This document shows, piece by piece, positions 23,486 to 30,946 of a stretch of DNA of 44,939 bases. Position 1 is the first letter of the stretch. Every line of letters starts with the position of its first letter. A program made the translations under genes and the position numbers. Source of the stretch: Actinomyces sp. ZJ308 (GTDB lineage: Bacteria; Actinomycetota; Actinomycetes; Actinomycetales; Actinomycetaceae); NCBI RefSeq assembly GCF_011752065.1, contig NZ_JAAIJY010000029.1, forward strand, positions 1 to 44,939, read 5' to 3'. The notes below the pieces were generated by a model that was not told where the DNA came from, made no database searches, and saw only the letters and a program-made list of their open reading frames with translations.

Positions 23486-23520
23486 GGCGGCGCCGGACTC
23501 CGGAAGGTCCGGGCGCCGCC
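23486..23520 (-). terminator. Intercistronic hairpin between fruK and fruA
   Basis: GGCGGCGCCGGAC (23486-23498) pairs with GTCCGGGCGCCGCC (23507-23520) with one bulged G. It lies 9 bp past the fruK stop. It may be a partial terminator or an RNA-stabilising structure that sets the fruK:fruA ratio. Confidence 0.6.
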
Positions 23521-23529
23521 GCCACCGGA

Positions 23530-24540
23530 TCAGTCGAGGCGGGTGACGACGGCCTGCTGCTCGGGCAGGGTGGCGGGCGTGGGCAGGGTGGTTCCGGGCA
23601 GGGAGGCGGCGGCCGAGCCGTAGGCCATGGCGGTGCTCAGGCGCTCGGCCTCGCCTCCTCCGTTGACGTCGGCCAGGATGTACCCGGCCACGGAGGAGTC
23701 CCCGGCGCCGACGGTGGAGACCACCGGGACCTCGGGGGCGGTGGCGTGCCAGGCGCCGTCGGCGGTCACCAGGACGGCGCCGGCGGGCCCGAGCGTCACC
23801 ATGACGGCGCCGATGCCCAGCCCCACCAGGAGACGGGCGGCGTCGACGACGGGGCCGTAGCTCCCCTCCAGCGCGCCCTCCTCGAGGGCCATGGCGCGCT
23901 CGGCGGGCAGCCCGGCGAGCTGGCCGAGCTCCTCGCCGTTGGGTTTGATGAGGTCGGGGGCCGAGTCGGGCAGCTCGGCGGCCAGGGCGGCCAGGGGCTC
24001 GTCGGAGGTGTCGACGGCGATGCGCAGCCCCGGGGCGGCCTCGCGCAGGAGCCGGACCAGGCGGGCGTACCAGTTGGCCGGCACGCCCGGTGGCAGGGAG
24101 CCGGACAGGACCGCCCAGTGGTGGGGGTCGGTTCCGGCCGGCGGCGGCGTGGTCGCCAGGGTCTCCAGGAGGGCGTGCTCAACGGCGTCGATCTCCTCCT
24201 CGCTCAGGCCGGCCCCCTGCTCGTTGAGCTTGGTGGTGGTGCCGTCGGGCTCGGTGACCGCGGTGTTGATGCGGGCGGCGCCGGCCACGGGCACCGGGTG
24301 GACGGTGAGCCCGGGCAGCTCGAGGGCACCCAGGGCGGTGAGGATGGGGTCGTGCTCGGCGGCGGGCAGGACGGTGGTGGCGGCGCGCCCGGAGTTGGAC
24401 AGGACGCGGGCGACGTTGACGCCCTTGCCGCCGGGCTCCATGACGACGCCGGTCAGGCGCTGGACGGCGCCGCGCTGGAGGGGGCCGGGAAGGGAGACGG
24501 TGCGGTCGAGGGACGGGTTGGGTGTGAGGGTCAGGATCAT
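23530..24540 (-). CDS. fruK: 1-phosphofructokinase
   Basis: FruK phosphorylates fructose-1-phosphate, the FruA product, to fructose-1,6-bisphosphate. The 336-residue PfkB-family protein starts MILTLTPNPSLDRTV and has the PfkB signatures GGKGVNVARVLSNSG and STVGAGDSSVAGYI, with the GAGDS anion hole and catalytic Asp. Its ATG (24540-24538) overlaps the fruR stop in an ATGA arrangement, so the two are translationally coupled. The long upstream frame belongs to antisense of fruR and is ignored. Confidence 0.96.
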   Translation of the reverse strand: MILTLTPNPSLDRTVSLPGPLQRGAVQRLTGVVMEPGGKGVNVARVLSNSGRAATTVLPAAEHDPILTALGALELPGLTVHPVPVAGAARINTAVTEPDGTTTKLNEQGAGLSEEEIDAVEHALLETLATTPPPAGTDPHHWAVLSGSLPPGVPANWYARLVRLLREAAPGLRIAVDTSDEPLAALAAELPDSAPDLIKPNGEELGQLAGLPAERAMALEEGALEGSYGPVVDAARLLVGLGIGAVMVTLGPAGAVLVTADGAWHATAPEVPVVSTVGAGDSSVAGYILADVNGGGEAERLSTAMAYGSAAASLPGTTLPTPATLPEQQAVVTRLD

Positions 24541-25301
24541 GCGACGAGGACCTCGGTTTCGGTGGTGGCGAGCTGTTCGGTCAGGGCGGGCGGGAGCTCG
24601 ACGTCGGTGACCAGGAGGTCGACGTCGGTCAGGGAGGCGAAGGAGACCAGGTGTTCCTGGCCGATCTTGGTGGAGTCGACCAGGGCCACCACCTGGCGGG
24701 CGCTGCGCACCATGGCGCGTTTGACGGTGGCCTCGTCGGGGTCGGGCGTGGACAGCCCGTGGGCGGCGCTGACGCCGTTGGCGCCCAGGAGGGCGACGTC
24801 GACGCGCAGGGTGGACAGGGTCTCGACGGCCTCGGGGCCGACGGCGGCCTGCGTGAGTCCGCGCAGCTGGCCGCCCAGGATCCGCACCCGGGTGTGTCCG
24901 GCGGCGGCCAGGGAGGCGGCGGTCAGGACGGAGTCGGTGATGATGGTCAGCTCCCACTCGGCGGGCAGGAGGCGGGCCGCGGCCCCGGCGGTGGTGCCGG
25001 CGTCGACCAGGAGGGTGGTGCCGGGTTTCAGATCCAGCCGTTCCAGGGCGGCGCGGGCGATGGCCTGCTTGGCCGAGGTGTTGACCTGCTCGCGCTGGGT
25101 CACGCCGGTCTCGGGCGGGGCGGGGGCGGGGATGGCGCCGCCGTGGACCTTGCGCAGGGCGCCGTCGCGGTCCAGGGCGGTCAGGTCGCGGCGGATCGTC
25201 TCAGGGGTGACGTCGAAGTGCTCGGCGAGCTCGGCGACCAGGACGCGCCCGGCGCCGCGCACCTGCTCCACGATCTGGCGGTGCCTGTCCTCGATGCGCA
25301 T
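24537..25301 (-). CDS. fruR: DeoR-family repressor of the fru operon
   Basis: The DeoR-type regulator of about 254 residues has an N-terminal helix-turn-helix (VLVAELAEHFDVTPETIRRD, LTALDRDGALRKVHGG) and a sugar-phosphate sensing domain (TTLLVDAGTTAGAAARLL, LLGANGVSAAHGLSTPD, VALVDSTKIGQ). Start ATG 25301 is preferred over GTG 25307 because AGGGG sits at proper spacing before the ATG. The effector is probably fructose-1-phosphate or the bisphosphate (inferred from family and context). It is the first gene of the operon and probably binds the inverted repeat at 25366-25401. Confidence 0.93.
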   Translation of the reverse strand: MRIEDRHRQIVEQVRGAGRVLVAELAEHFDVTPETIRRDLTALDRDGALRKVHGGAIPAPAPPETGVTQREQVNTSAKQAIARAALERLDLKPGTTLLVDAGTTAGAAARLLPAEWELTIITDSVLTAASLAAAGHTRVRILGGQLRGLTQAAVGPEAVETLSTLRVDVALLGANGVSAAHGLSTPDPDEATVKRAMVRSARQVVALVDSTKIGQEHLVSFASLTDVDLLVTDVELPPALTEQLATTETEVLVA

Positions 25302-25365
25302 GCTCACCCCTGACGTCGGTGTCGTCGGCAGGAAACGCCCGTTCGGGCGCGAATCCGATCAAGAA

Positions 25366-25401
25366 TGTCTGAACGGACACGAGTGTATGTCCGTTCAGAC
25401 A
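25366..25401 (-). promoter_or_regulatory. Probable FruR operator
   Basis: TGTCTGAACGGACA (25366-25379) and TGTCCGTTCAGACA (25388-25401) form a perfect 14-bp inverted repeat with an 8-nt centre. Each arm is itself TGTC-N6-GACA, so there are nested half sites. It lies 65 bp upstream of fruR. A -10-like TACACT (25387-25382, minus strand) lies in the centre. Confidence 0.8.
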
Positions 25402-25459
25402 GTCGCGTCTACCCCTGAGTGACTCACAATACATTTGATTGGTTGTCCTGAAAACGGTT

Positions 25460-25492
25460 TGCCGCCCGACCACGCACGGTGGTCGGGCGGCA
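25460..25492 (-). terminator. Terminator of the nucleotidase gene
   Basis: TGCCGCCCGACCAC (25460-25473) and GTGGTCGGGCGGCA (25479-25492) form a perfect 14-bp stem with a 5-nt loop. On the minus strand AACCGTTTT follows. It lies about 165 bp past the stop at 25656 and ends transcription before the fru promoter. Confidence 0.8.
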
Positions 25493-25655
25493 GGGTCTTG
25501 TCCGGAACGGGCCGCCTTCGAGCCGTGACGGCCGGTCGCACCGACACGCAGCGCTCTGACCGGCACGGACACGACGGCCACGTCACAGCGGCCCCGTCAC
25601 AGCGATGCGCTCTGGAGGCTCTCGCACCGAGGAGGCCGTCCCGCGGCGAGCGCCA

Positions 25656-28061
25656 TCAGGCCCGACGCCGGCACAGGCTCAGGTAGGCGCCCGCAGCGAG
25701 CAGGGCGAGAGCGAGCGCGCCCGCACCCAGCGAGGCACCGGTGCGGGCCAGGGGGCCGTCGCTGTCCGGCCCGGCTGCCCGAACGGGTTCCTGCGTCGCA
25801 CGCGCCCCCTCCGCGCCGGGTGCGCCGACCGGAGCAGTGGTAGCGGGAGCTGCCGCCACGCCCACTCCTGTGGACTGCTCCGTACCGCCGCCGGCCTGCG
25901 GGCCGGACGTGTCGGCGCCCGAGCCCCCGGTGTCACCGGACTCATCCGCGGCACCACCCGAGTCCCCCGCAGCACTGTCGGAGCCGTCTCCGACGCCACT
26001 CGCACCCCGGGCCTCGACCTCGACCGAGTAGCTGTTGAGCACCGTGCCCTCGGAGTCGAGCGTCTCGACGGCGACCCAGCGGCAGGTGTCGGCCTGCACG
26101 GTGCGGCAGGCGCGGGTGGGGGCGTCATCGGGGACCGTGAGGTCGAACCCCACCTTCCCGGTGGTCGGACCGGTGGGGTCGACGGTGAGGTCGAGGTCCT
26201 GGCTGAGAATCTCCGTGCCCCCGGAGCTCCCGCGTACGCGCCGGGCGCCGGCGGCCTGCTCGGAGGCGTTGGTGTAGGCGAGGGAGTCCATGGTCACCGA
26301 GACCCGATCGGGAGCGGTCCTGCCTCCCGAGCCGACGTACACGGGCTCCACCGTCATTCCGACCTGCCGCTTGGAGTAGCCGGCCTTGACGGGCTGGTCG
26401 CCGAAGGAGGCCAGGTAGGCGGAGGTGACGTCGCGGTCGAGGACGCCGGTGTTGGTCGCCGGCCTGTCCTTGAGGACCGTGTACCCGTCGCCGCCCGCCA
26501 GGAGGAAGGAGTTCGAGGCAACGACGACCGTCTCATCGTCGGCCAGGGGCGCACCATCGACGAGGATCTCGCGGATCGCGGGGGCGGCTCCGTCCCCGCC
26601 GCTGACCTCGGTGAGGACATCGACGTTGCTGGACAGCCCCAGGGTGAGGACGGGCCGGCTGGAGCCGGGCTGCCACTGCTGGGACAGGAGGGTCCTCAGC
26701 TCCGCACCGGTCAGGGTGGTGTAGGCCATCTCGTTGCCGAAGGGCTGGACGGTGTAGGCCTCCCCGGAGGTCAGGACGCCGTCGCCCTCGGTGCCGGATG
26801 CGGCGTGGAGGAGGTCGGCGCGCACACCGCCGGCGTTCATGATGCCGATGTACCGGGTGGAGCCGGCGGGCTGGATGTCGGTGGCGAGCCAGCTGCGGAA
26901 GGACTCGGCGATGAGGTCGGAGGCGGTGGACTCGGTGCCGCGATGGGAGCCGGGGCCGGTACCGTCCGATCCGCGCAGGAAGTCCGATCCGATCCGGGCC
27001 AGCGGCTTGCCGCCCTCGGTGGCGGAGTCCTTCTCCGCCTGGGAAACGATCCCGGCGACGCCGTAGGCGTCGGCGGTGCAGCTGGAGGTGCGCAGGTCCT
27101 GGTTGTCGGCGCTGACCACGGCGGTCTTGCCGGTGGCGGGGTCGTGGCTCAGTCGGATGCGTCCGAGCGCCCAGCCGTAGTGGTCGGCCTGGACGACGGC
27201 GATCCGGTTGCCCTCGGCCCCGGTGACGGTCTGGGCGAAGGGCACGTGGGTGTGCCCGGAGAAGACGGCGTCGACGCTCCCGCCGAAGCTCGTGGCGGTG
27301 GCGGCGGCATCCTCGTGACTGAGCACGACGACGACGTCGGCCTCGCCGTTGGCGGGGTCCCCGTCCTTGAGCTCGGCCGCCCGGGCGTTGGCTGCGGCGA
27401 CGGCGGGGCTCAGGGTGAGGGTGGACAGGGCCGAGGGCGACACGAGGGTGGGCAGCTCGTCGGTGACGGCGCCGACGAAGCCGACGCGCACGCCGCCCAC
27501 CTCCTTGATGTAGGCGCCCCGCCCACCACCCTCGGCGGTCAGGGGCGCCGAGCCGGAGACGTTGGTGGCCAGGATCGGGAAGTCGGAGGCGGGCAGGATG
27601 CGGTCCTCGAGGTCGCTCAGGCCCTGGTCGAGCTCGTGGTTGCCCAGGGCGGAGACGTCCAGATCCATGGCGTTGAGCGCATCGATGGTGGGGCGGTCCT
27701 GGAGGATGGAGGAGACGTAGGCCGAGCCGCCCACGGAGTCACCGGCGGAGACGAACAGGGTGTTGGGGTTGGCGGCGCGGGCGGCGGAGACCTCGCAGGC
27801 CAGGGTGACGGCGCCGGGGTCCTCGACGGATGTCTGGCCGGTGTCGCGGTCGGTCCGGGTGGTGCGGGAGATGTGGCCGTGCAGGTCGGTGATCCCCAGC
27901 AGGTCGATGGTGGTGGTGCCGGCGGCCGGAGCCGCGGGGGCCGCAGCCGGCGGGGCCGGTTCCTCGGCGCCGGCGGGCGGGGCGAGGGGGCCGAGGGCGG
28001 CCAGGGCGAGCGCCACCAGGGCGGAGCCTGCCCGGGCGGCGCGCGTGGGGAGCAGTCGCAT
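25656..28061 (-). CDS. Surface-anchored 5'-nucleotidase/metallophosphatase (intact active site)
   Basis: This 801-residue secreted enzyme probably removes phosphate from extracellular nucleotides. It has a signal peptide (MRLLPTRAARAGSALVALAL, cleavage near AGA), then the metallophosphatase domain with all metal ligands: D59 and H61 (ITDLHGH), D108 (SAGDSVGG), N141-H142 (LGNHELD), H249 (LSHED), H270 and H272 (GHTH). The 5'-nucleotidase C-terminal domain has MNAGGVRADL and LLAGGDGYTVL for substrate binding. A Ser/Gly/Asp-rich spacer precedes the sorting signal LARTG, a hydrophobic segment and CRRRA, so it is probably wall-linked by a class E-like (LAxTG) sortase. ATG 28061 has AAGGAACG upstream. 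Confidence 0.93.
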   Translation of the reverse strand: MRLLPTRAARAGSALVALALAALGPLAPPAGAEEPAPPAAAPAAPAAGTTTIDLLGITDLHGHISRTTRTDRDTGQTSVEDPGAVTLACEVSAARAANPNTLFVSAGDSVGGSAYVSSILQDRPTIDALNAMDLDVSALGNHELDQGLSDLEDRILPASDFPILATNVSGSAPLTAEGGGRGAYIKEVGGVRVGFVGAVTDELPTLVSPSALSTLTLSPAVAAANARAAELKDGDPANGEADVVVVLSHEDAAATATSFGGSVDAVFSGHTHVPFAQTVTGAEGNRIAVVQADHYGWALGRIRLSHDPATGKTAVVSADNQDLRTSSCTADAYGVAGIVSQAEKDSATEGGKPLARIGSDFLRGSDGTGPGSHRGTESTASDLIAESFRSWLATDIQPAGSTRYIGIMNAGGVRADLLHAASGTEGDGVLTSGEAYTVQPFGNEMAYTTLTGAELRTLLSQQWQPGSSRPVLTLGLSSNVDVLTEVSGGDGAAPAIREILVDGAPLADDETVVVASNSFLLAGGDGYTVLKDRPATNTGVLDRDVTSAYLASFGDQPVKAGYSKRQVGMTVEPVYVGSGGRTAPDRVSVTMDSLAYTNASEQAAGARRVRGSSGGTEILSQDLDLTVDPTGPTTGKVGFDLTVPDDAPTRACRTVQADTCRWVAVETLDSEGTVLNSYSVEVEARGASGVGDGSDSAAGDSGGAADESGDTGGSGADTSGPQAGGGTEQSTGVGVAAAPATTAPVGAPGAEGARATQEPVRAAGPDSDGPLARTGASLGAGALALALLAAGAYLSLCRRRA

Positions 28062-28213
28062 GTCGTTCCTTCGTGGTTCTCTGTCAGGCGCGGGGACGGG
28101 GATCGGGGCGGTCATGCCGGGTCTGCTGCGGGGAGGGAACGCGCGCAGCCGGATGGGCCCACCCATTTATATCTTCTTTTTCACGGGGTCGGTTGATTCC
28201 CTGGATGATGACG

Positions 28214-28246
28214 GCGCCCGCCACCCCGAGCGGGGGCGGCGGGCGC
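28214..28246 (-). terminator. Terminator of the second nucleotidase paralogue
   Basis: GCGCCCGCC (28214-28222) pairs with GGCGGGCGC (28238-28246), with inner CCCC/GGGG pairing. It lies 36 bp past the stop at 28282 and suggests the paralogues are separate transcription units, at least partly. Confidence 0.65.
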
Positions 28247-28281
28247 GGTCATGGGCTTCTCCGGCCTCTCTCATTGCGGAG

Positions 28282-30864
28282 TCAGTCGGCCTGCCGTCTG
28301 CGTCGCAGGATGAGGTAGCCGCCGACGACGAGGGTCAGGGCGATGACGCCGGCGCTCAGTGACACCCCGGTGCTGGCCAGGGGCCAGCCTCCCGAGCCGC
28401 CGGCCGGCTTGCCGTCGGCCCCGCCGCGGGCGTCGGGTGCGCCGGCGCCTCCCCCACGTGTGGTGGGAGGCAGGCCGCCGACGCCGACGGGCGCCGTGGG
28501 ACTGGCAGCAGACCCGCCTGCGGGCCCGGTCGCCCGATCCCCACTCGGGGCCGCGGTGGAGCCGTCGCCGGGCGTCGGCGTCGGGGAGGCGGCCGCCTGG
28601 CCGTCCCCGGGGGCCTCACCCTCCGGCTGCCGGGAGGCGGTCCCGTCGGACGGGGTGGCGCTCGCCCCCGGTTCCGGAGCCGGGGTCGCGGACGGATCCG
28701 GCTGCGTGCCGGGTGTGGCCGACGCCGTCGCCTCGGGCTGCGCGGTGGGCTGCTCGGTGGCCGGCACCTCGACGTAGAAGCTGTTGAGGACCGTGCCGAC
28801 GCCGTCGACGGACTCCACGGTGACCGAGCGACAGCTCGGCGCCTCCACGCTGCGGCAGGCTCCGGTGGGTGCGTCCGCGGGAATGGTGAGGTCGAAGTCG
28901 GCCTTGCCCGTGGTGGGACCGGAGGAGTCCACGGTCAGGTCGATGCTCTGGCTGAAGACCTCCTTGTCCCCGGACACGGCGCGCACACGGCGGGCCCCCA
29001 GGGCCTGCTCGGTGGGGTGGGTGTAGGCCAGGGAGTCCATGCTCACCGAGACCGTGTCCGTGCTTCCCACCTTGGGTGTCACGCTCATGCCCACCTGCCG
29101 CTTGACGTAGCTCGGTCTGAGCAGCTGGTGGTTGAAGGAGGCCAGGTAGCGGGTGGTGGCGTCGCGTCCGAGCGAGCCGACGTTCACGGTCCGGCTCTCG
29201 CTGGGAAGGGTGAAGCCGGCCCCACCGGTGAGCAGCTCGGTGGTGGAGGCCACCACGACCGTATCCGTGTCGGCGAGCACCTGATCGTCGACCCGAACCT
29301 CGCGGACCGAGGGGGCGGCACCGTCCTCGGTCCGGGAGACGGGATTCATGATGACGTCGACGTTGGCGGACAGTCCCAGCTGGAGAGCCGGCGGTTCGGC
29401 GCCGGGGCGCCACTGCTGGGCGATGAGGGCCTTGAGCTCGGCGCCGCTCATGGGGACGTAGCCCATTTCCTTGTCGTCGGGGGACACATTGCGGATCTCG
29501 TCGACCGTGAAGACGCCATCGACCTCATCGGCAGGCACCTCTCCGTGATAGTTCCCGGTGCTCCTGTACCGGAAATCGGCTTTGAGGTCGTCGGCCCGAA
29601 CGACCCCCACGTAGTGAGCGGAGGACGCCGGCTCACCGGCGGGATCGATATCCGCGACCCAGTACCGGTAGGACTCCGCCACCAGATCGGCGGCCGTGGA
29701 CTCGGTGCCCGAATGAGCCCCCGGGGTCACGCCGTCCGAGCCGCGCAGGTAGTCGGCCCCGATCCACGCGACCTGCCGTGCGGCCCCCAGATCCATCATC
29801 TTGTTGTAGAGCTTGCCGGAGAAGATATCGACGGACTCAAAAGGGCTTTCATAGCAGTAGTTCTCCCGTAGGTCCCGGTTCTCCATACTGACGATGGAGA
29901 CCTGTTTGGCATCCCGGTCGTAGTTGAGGCGAACCATGCCGAGCATCAGACCGTAGTGGTCGGGCTGGATGACGGCGATCCGGTTGCCGTCGACTCCCGT
30001 CACGGTCTGTGCGTAGGGGACGTGGCTGCGCCCGGCGAAGACGGCGTCGACGTTCCTGGAGAAGCGTGTCGCGGTGGAGGCCGCGTCCTCGTGGCTGAGC
30101 ACGACGACGACGTCGGCCTCACCATTGGCCGGATCCCCGTCCTTGAGCTCGGCCGCCCGGGCGTTGGCCGTGGCCACGGCCGGAGCGACAGTGAGCTGCT
30201 CCCGCGTGGAGGAGGAGACCAGACCCGGCAGGTCATCGGTCACCACACCGATGAAGCCCACACGAACCCCATCAACCTCCTTGATAGAGACCCCGCGCCC
30301 GTTCCCCTCGGCGTCCAGGGCATCCGAGCCCGAGACGTTCGCCGCCAGAACGGGGAAGTTCGCATACGGAAGGACACGTCCCTCCAGGTCACCGAGGCCA
30401 TGATCGAGCTCATGGACGCCCATCGCCGAAGCGGTCAGAAGAGTCCTGTTGAGGACAGTCAGTGTCCCCTCATCGTCGGTGACCGAGGAGCCGTAGTAGG
30501 ACGCGCCGATATTGTCCCCCGCGGAGACGAACAGGGTGTTGGGATTGGCGGTGTGCACCTTGCCGACATTGCATGCCAGGGTCACCGCGCCGGGCAGGTC
30601 GAGATGAGGGTAATTCGACTCTCCGGTCTCCGGGTCCTTCTGAAAAACCGTCTCGATATATCCGTGCAGGTCGGAGATGCCGACGAGGTCGATGTCGACG
30701 CCTCCGTCCGGGGACTGTGCGGGAAGAGCGGCCGTGGAAAGTCCGGCACCCGGGGCGCGCACCATGCCGGCGGGGGCGGCGACGGATAGAGGGCTGAGCG
30801 CGGCGAGGGCCAGGGCACCGAATGCGGCGCAGACTCGTCCGCGCCGTCGCGATATGAGTCTCAT
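28282..30864 (-). CDS. Surface-anchored 5'-nucleotidase paralogue, degenerate active site
   Basis: This 860-residue paralogue of the gene at 25656 has a signal peptide (MRLISRRRGRVCAAFGALAL), metallophosphatase and 5'-nucleotidase-C domains, a Pro/Ala/Ser/Thr spacer and a sorting signal (LASTG, hydrophobic segment, RRRRQAD). D65, H67, D117 and H258 remain. The Asn of GNHE is Val150 (GVHELD) and the first His of GHTH is Arg279 (GRSH281). The substrate motif NAGGVR is replaced by VRADDLK. It is thus probably inactive or altered and may serve as a binding protein. ATG 30864 has AAGGAAC. A tract near residues 185-275 is almost identical in DNA to the third paralogue. Confidence 0.9.
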   Translation of the reverse strand: MRLISRRRGRVCAAFGALALAALSPLSVAAPAGMVRAPGAGLSTAALPAQSPDGGVDIDLVGISDLHGYIETVFQKDPETGESNYPHLDLPGAVTLACNVGKVHTANPNTLFVSAGDNIGASYYGSSVTDDEGTLTVLNRTLLTASAMGVHELDHGLGDLEGRVLPYANFPVLAANVSGSDALDAEGNGRGVSIKEVDGVRVGFIGVVTDDLPGLVSSSTREQLTVAPAVATANARAAELKDGDPANGEADVVVVLSHEDAASTATRFSRNVDAVFAGRSHVPYAQTVTGVDGNRIAVIQPDHYGLMLGMVRLNYDRDAKQVSIVSMENRDLRENYCYESPFESVDIFSGKLYNKMMDLGAARQVAWIGADYLRGSDGVTPGAHSGTESTAADLVAESYRYWVADIDPAGEPASSAHYVGVVRADDLKADFRYRSTGNYHGEVPADEVDGVFTVDEIRNVSPDDKEMGYVPMSGAELKALIAQQWRPGAEPPALQLGLSANVDVIMNPVSRTEDGAAPSVREVRVDDQVLADTDTVVVASTTELLTGGAGFTLPSESRTVNVGSLGRDATTRYLASFNHQLLRPSYVKRQVGMSVTPKVGSTDTVSVSMDSLAYTHPTEQALGARRVRAVSGDKEVFSQSIDLTVDSSGPTTGKADFDLTIPADAPTGACRSVEAPSCRSVTVESVDGVGTVLNSFYVEVPATEQPTAQPEATASATPGTQPDPSATPAPEPGASATPSDGTASRQPEGEAPGDGQAAASPTPTPGDGSTAAPSGDRATGPAGGSAASPTAPVGVGGLPPTTRGGGAGAPDARGGADGKPAGGSGGWPLASTGVSLSAGVIALTLVVGGYLILRRRRQAD
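30044..30311. repeat. Near-identical tract shared with 32667-32934
   Basis: These 268 bp align without indels to 32667-32934 (offset 2623) with about a dozen mismatches by eye, whereas the flanks are far more diverged. The tract lies inside paralogue 2 and probably reflects recent gene conversion between paralogues 2 and 3. Confidence 0.8.
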
Positions 30865-30946
30865 GATGTTCCTTAAGTCAGTGCGAAAAGCGTGTGGGGA
30901 TGACGTGGAGGCAGTGGAGGCGATGGCAGCGGGTCATCGGAGCCCT

